DNA of 64,000 nt from assembly GCF_900114215.1 (NCBI RefSeq), contig NZ_FOSG01000024.1, forward strand, positions 1 to 64,000, given 5' to 3'. Positions 26,406 to 34,504 of this stretch are shown piece after piece. This stretch comes from Streptomyces mangrovi. Lineage in GTDB: Bacteria > Actinomycetota > Actinomycetes > Streptomycetales > Streptomycetaceae. Below the pieces are notes generated by a model, which saw nothing but the letters and a program-made list of their open reading frames with translations, ran no database searches and was not told where the DNA came from. Position 1 is the stretch's first letter. Every line of letters starts with the position of its first letter. A program made the position numbers and the translations under genes.

Positions 26406-27163
26406 GCCTGCTCCACCTCCAGTGGGCGGCGCAGTGCCAGCGGCTCCTGGCCGCGCACCGCACCGACCACCGACGCGGGCCCCAACGCACGACTCCAGTC
26501 GATCCCCAGCTCACGCCGCCACAGCAGGTGATACAGCCGCGGCAGCGTCGACAGCTTCGGCAGCCCGGTCGCGCGCACCCCCTCCGCCAGCGGGCGCGGC
26601 TGGGCGAACACCGCCCTCAGGGCCCGGGCGACCGCCGGGTCGTGGTAGCGCGGATGCCGGTAGCGGGCCACCCAGCGCAGGTTCGCCAGCGCCATCGCGG
26701 TCGGCAGCCTGGGCGTGCCCATCTGCCAGCCGGCCTCGGCACAGGCCTCCTTGAGGATCTCCGCCTGCCGCGTCCACCGCTGACTGGGACCGGCCGCCGG
26801 GGGACAGGCCACCACCACTGTGGCCTCCTGCGCGGTGCGGACGAAGAAGTCCGGCACCAGCGTGCGCACCCGGCCCTTCTCCTTCCACCGCAGCTGCGCC
26901 GACCACGCCTGCAACTCCACCACCGCGGGGTTGAAATCCAGCACCATCGCCATCGACAGCCGGTCCAGCGACCGGCAGCCCACCAGCCGCCGGGTCGTCG
27001 CCGCCCACCACAGCGTGGTGATACTGCGCTCCGCAGGATGGCGGGAGGGCTGCCAGACCGCCTCCCGGCGGGTCAGCGGCACACCACCGGCCCGGGCCGC
27101 AGGAGTGGTGACCCGCCGGTCGCCGGTCTCGTTGAGATGGACAACCTCCAACCCCCGAGCCAT
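26402..27163 (-). CDS. tnsA: TnsA-like transposon endonuclease subunit with altered active-site residues
   Basis: 253 residues from the ATG at 27163 (GGGGGTGAG upstream); it begins MARGLEVVHLNETGD, typical of actinobacterial TnsA-like proteins. The nuclease fold is visible as CRSLDRLSMAMVLDFNPAVVEL, then VPDFFVRT, then ATVVVACPP. In TnsA the catalytic set is Glu, Asp and Lys. Here the Glu position appears to be Asp67, the Asp is D105, and the Lys of the usual VxVKP (Arg in many actinobacterial relatives) is Cys120 or Ala119. The protein may be catalytically weak, which would shift the element toward cointegrate-forming transposition. The C-terminal helices (LPRLYHLLWRREL) would contact TnsC or TnsB. 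Confidence 0.82.
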   Translation of the reverse strand: MARGLEVVHLNETGDRRVTTPAARAGGVPLTRREAVWQPSRHPAERSITTLWWAATTRRLVGCRSLDRLSMAMVLDFNPAVVELQAWSAQLRWKEKGRVRTLVPDFFVRTAQEATVVVACPPAAGPSQRWTRQAEILKEACAEAGWQMGTPRLPTAMALANLRWVARYRHPRYHDPAVARALRAVFAQPRPLAEGVRATGLPKLSTLPRLYHLLWRRELGIDWSRALGPASVVGAVRGQEPLALRRPLEVEQA

Positions 27164-27437
27164 CTCACCCCCTGCTGCCGCCCCTCGAACCCACACCGGT
27201 CATCCCCGCGCAGTGGCCTCTGCCATGTCGGCAGCTCTGTCTGTCCGCGGTGCGGGCCACCCTAGGACCGCTCATCGGCCAAATAGTCGGTTTACCGCCA
27301 GTCTGCGATACGCCGCTGCCGCGGTCGGCACTGCTGGAGAGCACACGTGACCTTGCCGGATTCCCGAGCCCTGCCGCAGGCACGGCCACAAGACGATCAC
27401 CACACTGGCCGACAAACGCCCCTCCCGGCGCAGCGGC
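27164..27437. other. Divergent intergenic region between tnsA and tap
   Basis: 274 bases that must hold the tns operon promoter (leftward) and the tap promoter (rightward). It contains a TGTCGGCAG at about 27226 and a short AT-rich island (CCAAATAGTCGG) near 27280. I could not find repeats convincing enough to call transposon ends. Confidence 0.4.
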
Positions 27438-29492
27438 GTGGCAGGTTCCCGCCCCGTGGAAGACGATTCAACCGCCGAGCTGTTCACACGCGTCGATGCC
27501 CTGCTGGCGCAGACCGCCGCCCCACTGCCGGAAGTAAGCGAGCGCCAGCGGATCAGACAGACGGCGAACCTGTCCCTGCAACAGATAGGCGCCGCCCTAC
27601 AGGCCAGCCCCGACCTGGTCGAAGCCTGGGAGACCGGCCTCGTCGAACCGGCCGGGCCCCAGCGCACCGCCTACGTTCGGCTGCTGAACGGTCTGCTCGC
27701 CCGAGAACGCGCCCACCAGCAAGGCACTCCGGCCTCGCCGGCAGACTCCGCAAGGCACTCCCAGAAACCGGAGCCGCCCCCAGCCCCTGCGCGGACATCA
27801 GCGCCCATGCCCACCTCTGCGGCACAGGCCAGGAAGGCCCCCCGCGCCAGCCGCCCGCCAGCCAGCAAACACTTCCCGGCGGGCCCGCTGACCGTCCTCG
27901 ACGCCCCTGACACCGCACTCACCGCCCATCTCACAGACGGCACCGCCCGTCCCTGTCCGGCCGCCACCATCGTCGACGTCCTGCACTGGGCCCTGACCGC
28001 AGGCATCGGCCAGCCATCTCCTGCCAAGAAAGGGTGGCCCGCCGACCCCCTGATCGTCCTGACCCCCTCCGCAACCGACTACCTCGGCCTACCCCCCGAA
28101 CTCGAGGACCGCGCAGCCCTGCGCCTGCCTCCCGATCACCCCTGGTGCGCCGCAATCACTGCGGACGGCTGGAAGTTCACCCGCCGCGGCTTCAGCCCCT
28201 GGACCCGCATTTACCGGCCCATCAAAGAGAAAGGCCACCGCCAAAGCGTTCAGCTCGCCGTCACCCCCTGGGGAGCCCTCACCACCGGCGGGTGGAACCC
28301 GCCCACCGACCTCACCCCAGGACAGCTCGCCCGCTGGTTGGGCACCTACGCCAACCGCGTCCTGACTCCCTGCGGCTCCACCGCCGTGTGCGGCCAGGAA
28401 CTGATGACCACCCTGCGCCCCCCAACCCGCTCCGTCCGCAGCGACTCAAACAAATGGGTGTCAGGCAACAACCCCGGCGCCCTGTGGCACCCCCTGCCCC
28501 CCGCCCCACCCGAAGCCCACGACGCCCACCCTCTCGCCCGGGACCGTAACCCCGCCGACGCCCTCAACGAAGAAGCCTGGGACTGGCACCGCCCCCTCAC
28601 CACCGAGGAGACCGCCTACCCACACGTCGTCGGCCTCGACATCAACCTCGCCTTCGTCGTCGCGGCCAGCAGTCTCGCCGTCGGCCTCAACGCGCCCCCC
28701 GAACACGTCATCCACCCCACCTTCGACAAGAAGATCCCCGGCTGCTGGTACGCGGACCTGTCACACATCGACCTGGACCCGCGACTGCCCTCGCCCTTCA
28801 CTCCCACCGGCCAGCCCCCAACCGGACCTGCCTGGTACGCCACCCCGACCCTCGCCTACGCCGTCGAACTGGGCGCCGCCGTCCACCCCACCGAGGCCTA
28901 CCTGCGCTACGACAGCGGCCGTTACCTCGACCCCTGGTACGAACACCTGCGTGACGCCTACCTGGCCACCATGAACGATCTGGGCATCACCCCGGACATG
29001 ACCCAGGCCGACTTCCTCCACGCCATGCGAGCCCTGCCCGAACAGGACCCCGCTCTGCTCTCCCTGCTCGCCGCGATCAAGACCACCGGAAAAGGCGGCA
29101 TCGGCAAACTCCGCGCCGGCCCTCGCGATCCTCACCGAGCTCCCTTCGAGCCGTGGCCCGCGCTCAACACCCGCACCTGGCGGCCCGACATCCGCGCCGC
29201 CATCATCGCCCGCGCCCGTACCAACATGCATCGCAAGATGCGCCGCACTCTGGAAGCCACCGGCCGCCATCCTCTGGCCGTGCTGTCAGACTGCGTCCTC
29301 TACCCGGCCCACCACCCCACCGCTCTCGACGTCGTTCCCCCAGACACGGACAGCAACGGCCGAACTGGCGCATTCCACCTCGGCGTCAACCCCGGCTACG
29401 TCAAGGAAGAGGGCGCCCAGACCCTGCAGTGGTACCGCCAGATGCACGACGGCGGCCTTAACCCCGCCCGCTACATCAAAAACGCCGCATGA
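27438..29492 (+). CDS. tap: Telomere-associated protein Tap
   Basis: 684 residues (classical Tap is about 740). The N-terminus has the Tap-type HTH: ELFTRVDALLAQTA, then LSLQQIGAALQASPDLVEAWETG. The C-terminus has the characteristic block TGAFHLGVNPGYVKEEG, then QTLQWYRQMHD, then LNPARYIKN. Tap binds the 3' overhang of Streptomyces linear replicons and recruits terminal protein Tpg for end patching. Here it is divergent from tnsA and separated from tpg by an antisense tniQ, whereas tap and tpg normally form an operon. The start is GTG 27438 or GTG 27456; neither has a clear ribosome site. Confidence 0.85.
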   Translation: MAGSRPVEDDSTAELFTRVDALLAQTAAPLPEVSERQRIRQTANLSLQQIGAALQASPDLVEAWETGLVEPAGPQRTAYVRLLNGLLARERAHQQGTPASPADSARHSQKPEPPPAPARTSAPMPTSAAQARKAPRASRPPASKHFPAGPLTVLDAPDTALTAHLTDGTARPCPAATIVDVLHWALTAGIGQPSPAKKGWPADPLIVLTPSATDYLGLPPELEDRAALRLPPDHPWCAAITADGWKFTRRGFSPWTRIYRPIKEKGHRQSVQLAVTPWGALTTGGWNPPTDLTPGQLARWLGTYANRVLTPCGSTAVCGQELMTTLRPPTRSVRSDSNKWVSGNNPGALWHPLPPAPPEAHDAHPLARDRNPADALNEEAWDWHRPLTTEETAYPHVVGLDINLAFVVAASSLAVGLNAPPEHVIHPTFDKKIPGCWYADLSHIDLDPRLPSPFTPTGQPPTGPAWYATPTLAYAVELGAAVHPTEAYLRYDSGRYLDPWYEHLRDAYLATMNDLGITPDMTQADFLHAMRALPEQDPALLSLLAAIKTTGKGGIGKLRAGPRDPHRAPFEPWPALNTRTWRPDIRAAIIARARTNMHRKMRRTLEATGRHPLAVLSDCVLYPAHHPTALDVVPPDTDSNGRTGAFHLGVNPGYVKEEGAQTLQWYRQMHDGGLNPARYIKNAA

Positions 29493-29527
29493 CCTCGCAG
29501 CTTCTCCACCTAGCCACCAAGACGCCC

Positions 29528-30589
29528 TCAGCGCACCACGGCGACACTCGTCATCGGCGACCCCAGCCGCCACGGCAGACACGACGCTGCCTCCAGCGGC
29601 CCAAAGCGCGGCACATCCAGATGAGGCCGCATCATCCGCAGCGGCCAACTGCGATACCCCTCCGGCGGCCGCGGCAACGCCAACCGCTCCTTCACCGACA
29701 TCGTGTTGCGGTGCGCCATCAGCCACGCCTCCAACGCCCGATGCCCACCGGCAGCCATCTCCTCGGCCATGCCCAGCCGCTCCCCGACCCACGCCACCCA
29801 GCGGCCCGTCGTCCAACCCGCCGGCCCTCCTGCGAAACTGCGCCCCACCGCCCGCTGCCGCTCCCGCACCGCCATCGCCTCCGCGACCACCACCACCTCC
29901 GGGCACACCACCAGCGGCACCGCCCACAGATCAGCCCGGCTCACACCCAGCGCCGCCTGCCGCTCCCGCCATACCCCCTTGGCCCCCATCTGGCGGCACT
30001 GCCACCAATAGACCGCCACCTGCGATGCATCCGCCAACAGCGCCCGCGCGTACAACCCCGAAGTGCGCTCCAGACGCTGCCGCCGCTCCTGGGCCTCCAC
30101 CACACCCGGCACCTGCGCCACCCCCACCTGGAACCGCCCCGGCGCCTCACCGATCCACCGGCCATGCCGCACGCACACCGCCCAGGTGTCCCGGCTCACC
30201 CGCCACACCGGGCGATCCGCCCGGCCGGCCACGCACAGCGCACACGCCTGCACCGGCCGCCGACTCCCCGACCACGCCTCCACCCGCACCTGCCGCCGCG
30301 CCTTCGGCGCAATCCGCGACTCCCCAAGGCTCGGCAGAGCCCGCTCCAGCCGCTCCACCGGCCGACCGCACACCCGCGCCAGACGCTCCCGTACCACAGG
30401 CCCCAGCCACACCTCATCCACTTGCGGATCGGGAACCGGAAGACCGCGCGGACCGCCCACGTGCCGGGCCAGCGCGTCAAAGGACAGCCCGTTCAGCGCG
30501 GCCAGTCGCAGCAGGAACGACGCGGTGGTCTCCTCGGCGATCCATACCGGCTGCCGCGGCAGCCGCTCCAGTTCCTCGCCCATCAGCAC
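29528..30589 (-). CDS. tniQ: TniQ/TnsD-family target-selection protein
   Basis: 353 residues from the GTG at 30589, which has GGAGG eight bases upstream; ATG 30583 is the alternative. The N-terminus (ETTASFLLRLAALNGLS) is the conserved TniQ start. A zinc finger follows with CALC at 116-119 and CVRH at 139-142. TniQ proteins choose the insertion site of Tn7-like elements and bridge to TnsC. It ends 35 bases past the end of tap and begins 61 bases before tpg, on the opposite strand to both. This position suggests the element is adapted to telomere-linked targets. Confidence 0.85.
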   Translation of the reverse strand: MLMGEELERLPRQPVWIAEETTASFLLRLAALNGLSFDALARHVGGPRGLPVPDPQVDEVWLGPVVRERLARVCGRPVERLERALPSLGESRIAPKARRQVRVEAWSGSRRPVQACALCVAGRADRPVWRVSRDTWAVCVRHGRWIGEAPGRFQVGVAQVPGVVEAQERRQRLERTSGLYARALLADASQVAVYWWQCRQMGAKGVWRERQAALGVSRADLWAVPLVVCPEVVVVAEAMAVRERQRAVGRSFAGGPAGWTTGRWVAWVGERLGMAEEMAAGGHRALEAWLMAHRNTMSVKERLALPRPPEGYRSWPLRMMRPHLDVPRFGPLEAASCLPWRLGSPMTSVAVVR

Positions 30590-30650
30590 GCGCCGATCCT
30601 CCCAGGACCTCCCGCGCCCCGGGCGCCATCTCAGCGAAAGGCACGCCCTC

Positions 30651-31226
30651 ATGTCCCTGCGCCTGTACGCCGACACCGTCCAAGAAGCCCTCGACCGCGC
30701 CGACGCCCGCCACTGGACCCGCCAACCCCCACGCTCGGACCGAGCCCGCACGAAGTACCTGCTCCAGCAGGTCAAAGGAGACCACGACGCCCTCGCCACC
30801 CGCCTCGGCACCGACTCCGACACCGTGTTCCGCATCCTCGCCGGCGACCCGCCCACTGACGATGCCCTGCGCGATGCCATCGAAAGAGAAACACTGCGCC
30901 TGTGGCAGCCTCACGTACGCTGGCGCGCCCACGCTGCCATCATGGAAAACGACGGACAGATGACTGTCTCCTTCCGCGCTTGGTTCGGATTCACTGCCGC
31001 GGCCGGAACCACTGACGATCCACGCCTGCGCTTCCTCACTCTCAGCCTGCCAAGTCCCCACCTCAAGAGGCTCTTTCGGGCTCGACACCGCAACGCGCCT
31101 GAAGCAGAGCTCCACCAGCTTCTCAGCGAAGCTCTGGCCGCGAGCTACTTCCATCGCGATGGCATCCCAAGCGCTTTGGAGACGGTCACGTTGAAGAGGA
31201 TCGATTATCTCGAGTTCTCTTATTGA
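30651..31226 (+). CDS. tpg: Telomere terminal protein Tpg
   Basis: 191 residues, close to the usual 184-185 of Tpg. Family landmarks in order: RTKYLLQQVKGD near 33-44, an HTH (ALATRLGTDSDTVFRILAG), RLWQPHVRWRAHAAI, then FRAWFGFTAAAGTTDDPRLR and ALAASYFHRDG with a final DYLEFSY. Tpg is covalently attached to the 5' ends of Streptomyces chromosomes and linear plasmids and primes end patching. It acts with Tap, encoded 1.2 kb upstream; the tniQ gene between them is the unusual feature. The ATG at 30651 has GAAAGG about nine bases upstream. Confidence 0.88.
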   Translation: MSLRLYADTVQEALDRADARHWTRQPPRSDRARTKYLLQQVKGDHDALATRLGTDSDTVFRILAGDPPTDDALRDAIERETLRLWQPHVRWRAHAAIMENDGQMTVSFRAWFGFTAAAGTTDDPRLRFLTLSLPSPHLKRLFRARHRNAPEAELHQLLSEALAASYFHRDGIPSALETVTLKRIDYLEFSY

Positions 31227-31290
31227 TGGAGATCGAATGCAGGCTCTTCAACCGCAGGTTCCATTCTCCAACGCGCTTCTCCTGGGGACG

Positions 31291-33924
31291 TCAGGCAGGG
31301 AGCCAGGGTTCCGCGATGGCTCCGTCCGCGTCCAAGCCATGCTCGCGCAGTCGGTCGGCTTTCTCCTGGCGGCCGGTCTCCTCCCACGTCTCCGCCAGGG
31401 CGCTCAACGCTATGGGCTCTCCTGCGTCGAGTGCGATTCGGCAGAGCTGCTCGGCTTCGGCTGCGTCTCCGGCCTCCAGCCGCAGCCAGGCGAGCGAGGT
31501 CAAAGCCGGGAGGTGGCCGCTCTCGGCTGCGCAGCGGTACAGCCGCTCTGCTTCGGCAACGTCACCGAGGTCTCTTCTACGTTGGGCCAGTCGAGTCATC
31601 GCATGCAGGTCTCCGACCGCCGCTGCGTCCCGATATACCTTCTCGCCCGCCCCGCGTCCCTGGGTGGCTTCGGCCAAATCTGCCAACAGCGCGAGAGCAT
31701 GGCCTCTGCCCAGGTACTGCCATGGGGACAGGTCCACCATGCGTGATGGGGGGAGGCCACCAAAGGCAGCGGCTTGCCGGGCCAGTTGTTCCCCATGAGC
31801 CCGGTCCACGTCCATCAGGAGCTGAGCCAAGGTTGCCAGCACAAAGAAGTCTCCAAGGCTAGCTGCCTGCCGTGCTGCCTTCTCGGCGCCGGACACATTC
31901 CCTTGGTGGAGGAGCCGCATGCGCATCAGTTCGCCCGCAGCTTCGTAATTTCCGCAGGAAATGGCTTGTTGGAAAAGCCGCTCCGCGCTCTGCGCATCTC
32001 CGGTGAGCATTCGGCGACGCCCATAAGAGGCCAGGGCTTCCGGATCGCCGAGATCCGCTGCGGTGCGCATAAGGCGCTCGGTCTCATCACTGCTGTCGGC
32101 GTACTTTTCCTGCGCTAGGAAGAGCAGTACCTGAGGATGCACGGCACCTGAGTTTGCTGCCTGCTGCACCACACGCTTCGCCTCTGCCCAATTGCCGTCG
32201 TCCTCGTGCCACTGGGCCAACGTCAGCAGGGCCTCGATCTCGCCTGCCGCATAGGCCTTCCACAGCAGCTTCTCCGCTTCTGTCCGGCGACCTCGCACGT
32301 AGCGCGTGTGCGCCATTTCCTCCCAGGCGCGCCCGTCCCCTCTGTCGGCGGCCCGCCGGAAGAGGGTGTCGGCCAGGGCCCCTCTGCCTCGGCGCCGGGC
32401 CGAGTCCGCCAAGTTGTACAAGTCGTCCGCACCCGTGACGATCCGTTGCGCGGCCTCCCAGAAAGCAGTGGGAGGGAACGTGTAGCGGCGAGTGGTCCGG
32501 CCGTACTGATCGAGGTAGTCGGCCAACCGATACACCCCAGATACTGCCCCCATACTGCCCGACACGGCAATGTCCTCCAAGGGGGAGACGACATTTTTGA
32601 TCTTGATCTGGGCATAGGCCAAGGCGCCGGAGAACCAGTCGATTGGCGCTGCGGCGCGTTGTGGTTCGGTCAGGTAACCGGGAGCGGCTGCCTCCAAGAG
32701 CCGATCCGGAAGTGCGGAGGAGTGGCCCATTCGACGTGCGTCCATCGCGACCGTGATGATCGCTTTGCCGTAGCAGGCCGGTACCCCGTCGGCGGATTCG
32801 TAGTGGTTGACCAGTTGAGGGCCTGCCGCCAGGGCCTGGGTGACCGCGCCCTCACGGCTGACGCGTACTGCGACATCCAAAGACAGGTCACCTGTAGCAT
32901 GCGCGTCCTCCAGCGCACGGCGCTGGAATGCCACGGGAACGTGGATCACCATGGCCTGGGCGAGCAGGGCACGGGCGTGTGAGTGCCGGTCCTTGCCGGG
33001 AACATCGGGCCGGTCCATCAAGGCCTTGTAGTGCTTGGGCCACAAGGTCATGACGATCACCGCAGGACCGGGCTGCTCCAGAGACCGCCGCAGCCGTACG
33101 GCGGCCTCCTCGCCGTGCGGCCCAAGGAGGAACTCCTGGGCTTCGTTCAGCCAGAGCACGGTGCGTGCACACAAGAGGCCGTTCTCCAGCACCTCGACGA
33201 GGTCCTCGGCTCCCTTGGGGAAGAGCAGTTGCCAGTCGGGCATGCAGGCACGTACTGCTTCGTAGGCTGTGCGGGTTTTGCCGGTGCTGGATTCACCCTG
33301 GATCAAAACGAGCGTCGTCTCCTGCCTGTCCGCTGCTCTGCCCAGGTAGGACCGCAGGTGCTGGTCGTGCTCACGCTCCACGTACGCCGGCAGGACAAAG
33401 CCCTCGCCGCCAGCACTTGCCGAGGCAGAAGTTTTCAGTCTCTCGGAAGTACCGGGGACAGCGGGGTGAACTCCCAGGTGCCGAGGGTGCCACTGCATGA
33501 GCGGACGCGGCTTGTCGGGCACTTTGGCAAGGCGCGCTGCTGCGTCCTGCGCCTCCAGCGCTCTCACGGCACGTTCGCGTTGCACGCCCGCCTGCACAAC
33601 CTGCGCCCGGCGGCGGACCACGCTTTGGTGCTGCTCGCGCCACCTGGCAGGATCCAGCAGATGCAGGCTCTCCTGGGGGATGCCGCTCTTGAGCCGAGCG
33701 GCTTTCTGCAGTTCCTTGACCACCGTGACCAAGGAGTCCTCCCGCTGAGGGAAGCGGTCACCCTTCAGCCATCCGCTCACGGTGGCCGGCGCGACGCCAG
33801 CCGCTCGCGCCAGCTTCCGCTGGCTCGGACGCTCCTCCAGATGGGTGCGGTAGAGCTGCCCCAACCGGCGCAGCTCAGCGAAGAAGCCTTCCTCTCCGCC
33901 CTCCACAGGCGCGCCGACCGCCAC
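31291..33924 (-). CDS. HTH-P-loop NTPase with Sel1/TPR-like repeats (STAND-type)
   Basis: 877 residues from the GTG at 33924 (GGAGGGGG just upstream); an ATG at 33957 would add 11. Numbered from that ATG, an XRE-type HTH is at about 44-66 (SQRKLARAAGVAPATVSGWLKG), Walker A GESSTGKT at 221-228 and a Walker B-like VLWLNEAQEFL near 263. The last 400 residues are Sel1/TPR-like repeats (for example AERLYRCAAESGHLPALTSLAWL). Proteins of this build are common in Streptomyces as regulators or conflict NTPases. It lies just past tpg in convergent orientation. No effector domain is evident. Confidence 0.75.
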   Translation of the reverse strand: MAVGAPVEGGEEGFFAELRRLGQLYRTHLEERPSQRKLARAAGVAPATVSGWLKGDRFPQREDSLVTVVKELQKAARLKSGIPQESLHLLDPARWREQHQSVVRRRAQVVQAGVQRERAVRALEAQDAAARLAKVPDKPRPLMQWHPRHLGVHPAVPGTSERLKTSASASAGGEGFVLPAYVEREHDQHLRSYLGRAADRQETTLVLIQGESSTGKTRTAYEAVRACMPDWQLLFPKGAEDLVEVLENGLLCARTVLWLNEAQEFLLGPHGEEAAVRLRRSLEQPGPAVIVMTLWPKHYKALMDRPDVPGKDRHSHARALLAQAMVIHVPVAFQRRALEDAHATGDLSLDVAVRVSREGAVTQALAAGPQLVNHYESADGVPACYGKAIITVAMDARRMGHSSALPDRLLEAAAPGYLTEPQRAAAPIDWFSGALAYAQIKIKNVVSPLEDIAVSGSMGAVSGVYRLADYLDQYGRTTRRYTFPPTAFWEAAQRIVTGADDLYNLADSARRRGRGALADTLFRRAADRGDGRAWEEMAHTRYVRGRRTEAEKLLWKAYAAGEIEALLTLAQWHEDDGNWAEAKRVVQQAANSGAVHPQVLLFLAQEKYADSSDETERLMRTAADLGDPEALASYGRRRMLTGDAQSAERLFQQAISCGNYEAAGELMRMRLLHQGNVSGAEKAARQAASLGDFFVLATLAQLLMDVDRAHGEQLARQAAAFGGLPPSRMVDLSPWQYLGRGHALALLADLAEATQGRGAGEKVYRDAAAVGDLHAMTRLAQRRRDLGDVAEAERLYRCAAESGHLPALTSLAWLRLEAGDAAEAEQLCRIALDAGEPIALSALAETWEETGRQEKADRLREHGLDADGAIAEPWLPA

Positions 33925-34113
33925 CTGCCCCCTCCGATGCTCAGTCGTCCAGCACATCCGGCTGCGCGGTACCGGGGCGATGCCCTCTCGACAGGCGTGC
34001 CGCTCAAGCAGTGTTCAGTATTTCGTATACAGCTGCTGAACACCCCACTGGACAGGAAGCGTTGGAACTGCCGCAGCCAGCGGCCCAGTGACCCTCGTTG
34101 CCCAGGAGCCCCT

Positions 34114-34344
34114 GTGTCCGTCACCGATGCCGTGCAGCAAGCACTCCTCGCCCTCACCGAGATTCTCACCCCGCTCGGAGTTCTGGCCTTGGCCGTGTTC
34201 CTCCTGTTCTACGTCGGGGTGGTCCTGCCGGCGGTCTGGTCGCACCACGAGTACCGCCGCAGTGCGGCCCGCCGTGTACTCGGTCTCCTCCTGCACAATG
34301 CGCACCAGGCGTTTCGCGGTCTGCGCCGCATGCTCCCCTTCTGA
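34114..34344 (+). CDS. Small single-pass membrane protein
   Basis: 76 residues from the GTG at 34114 with AGGAG five bases upstream. One hydrophobic helix (LGVLALAVFLLFYVGVVL, about 21-38) is followed by a basic cytoplasmic-looking tail (RRSAARRVLGLL ... RGLRRMLPF). It is convergent with the ABC-3C ATPase gene and divergent from the Sel1 NTPase gene. Function not recognised. Confidence 0.55.
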   Translation: MSVTDAVQQALLALTEILTPLGVLALAVFLLFYVGVVLPAVWSHHEYRRSAARRVLGLLLHNAHQAFRGLRRMLPF

Positions 34345-34504
34345 CTTAAGAGACCGGCTACTGCACCGTGACCGCAGGCCCCTTGTCCTCCCTTTCTTCT
34401 GTGGCGCGGCAGCGTGCTCCAAGCCGCCCAGCCTGGCTCCGAGGGAGGGGAGGCCGAGGCCAGTGCGTGCAGGCCGAGCCCACGATGAGCAACTGCTCGC
34501 CGCT

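Noticed and set aside
30590..30880. Upstream extension of the tniQ frame to 30880
   Set aside because: It would overlap tpg antisense. The TniQ N-terminus and a GGAGG site fix the start at 30589 or 30583.
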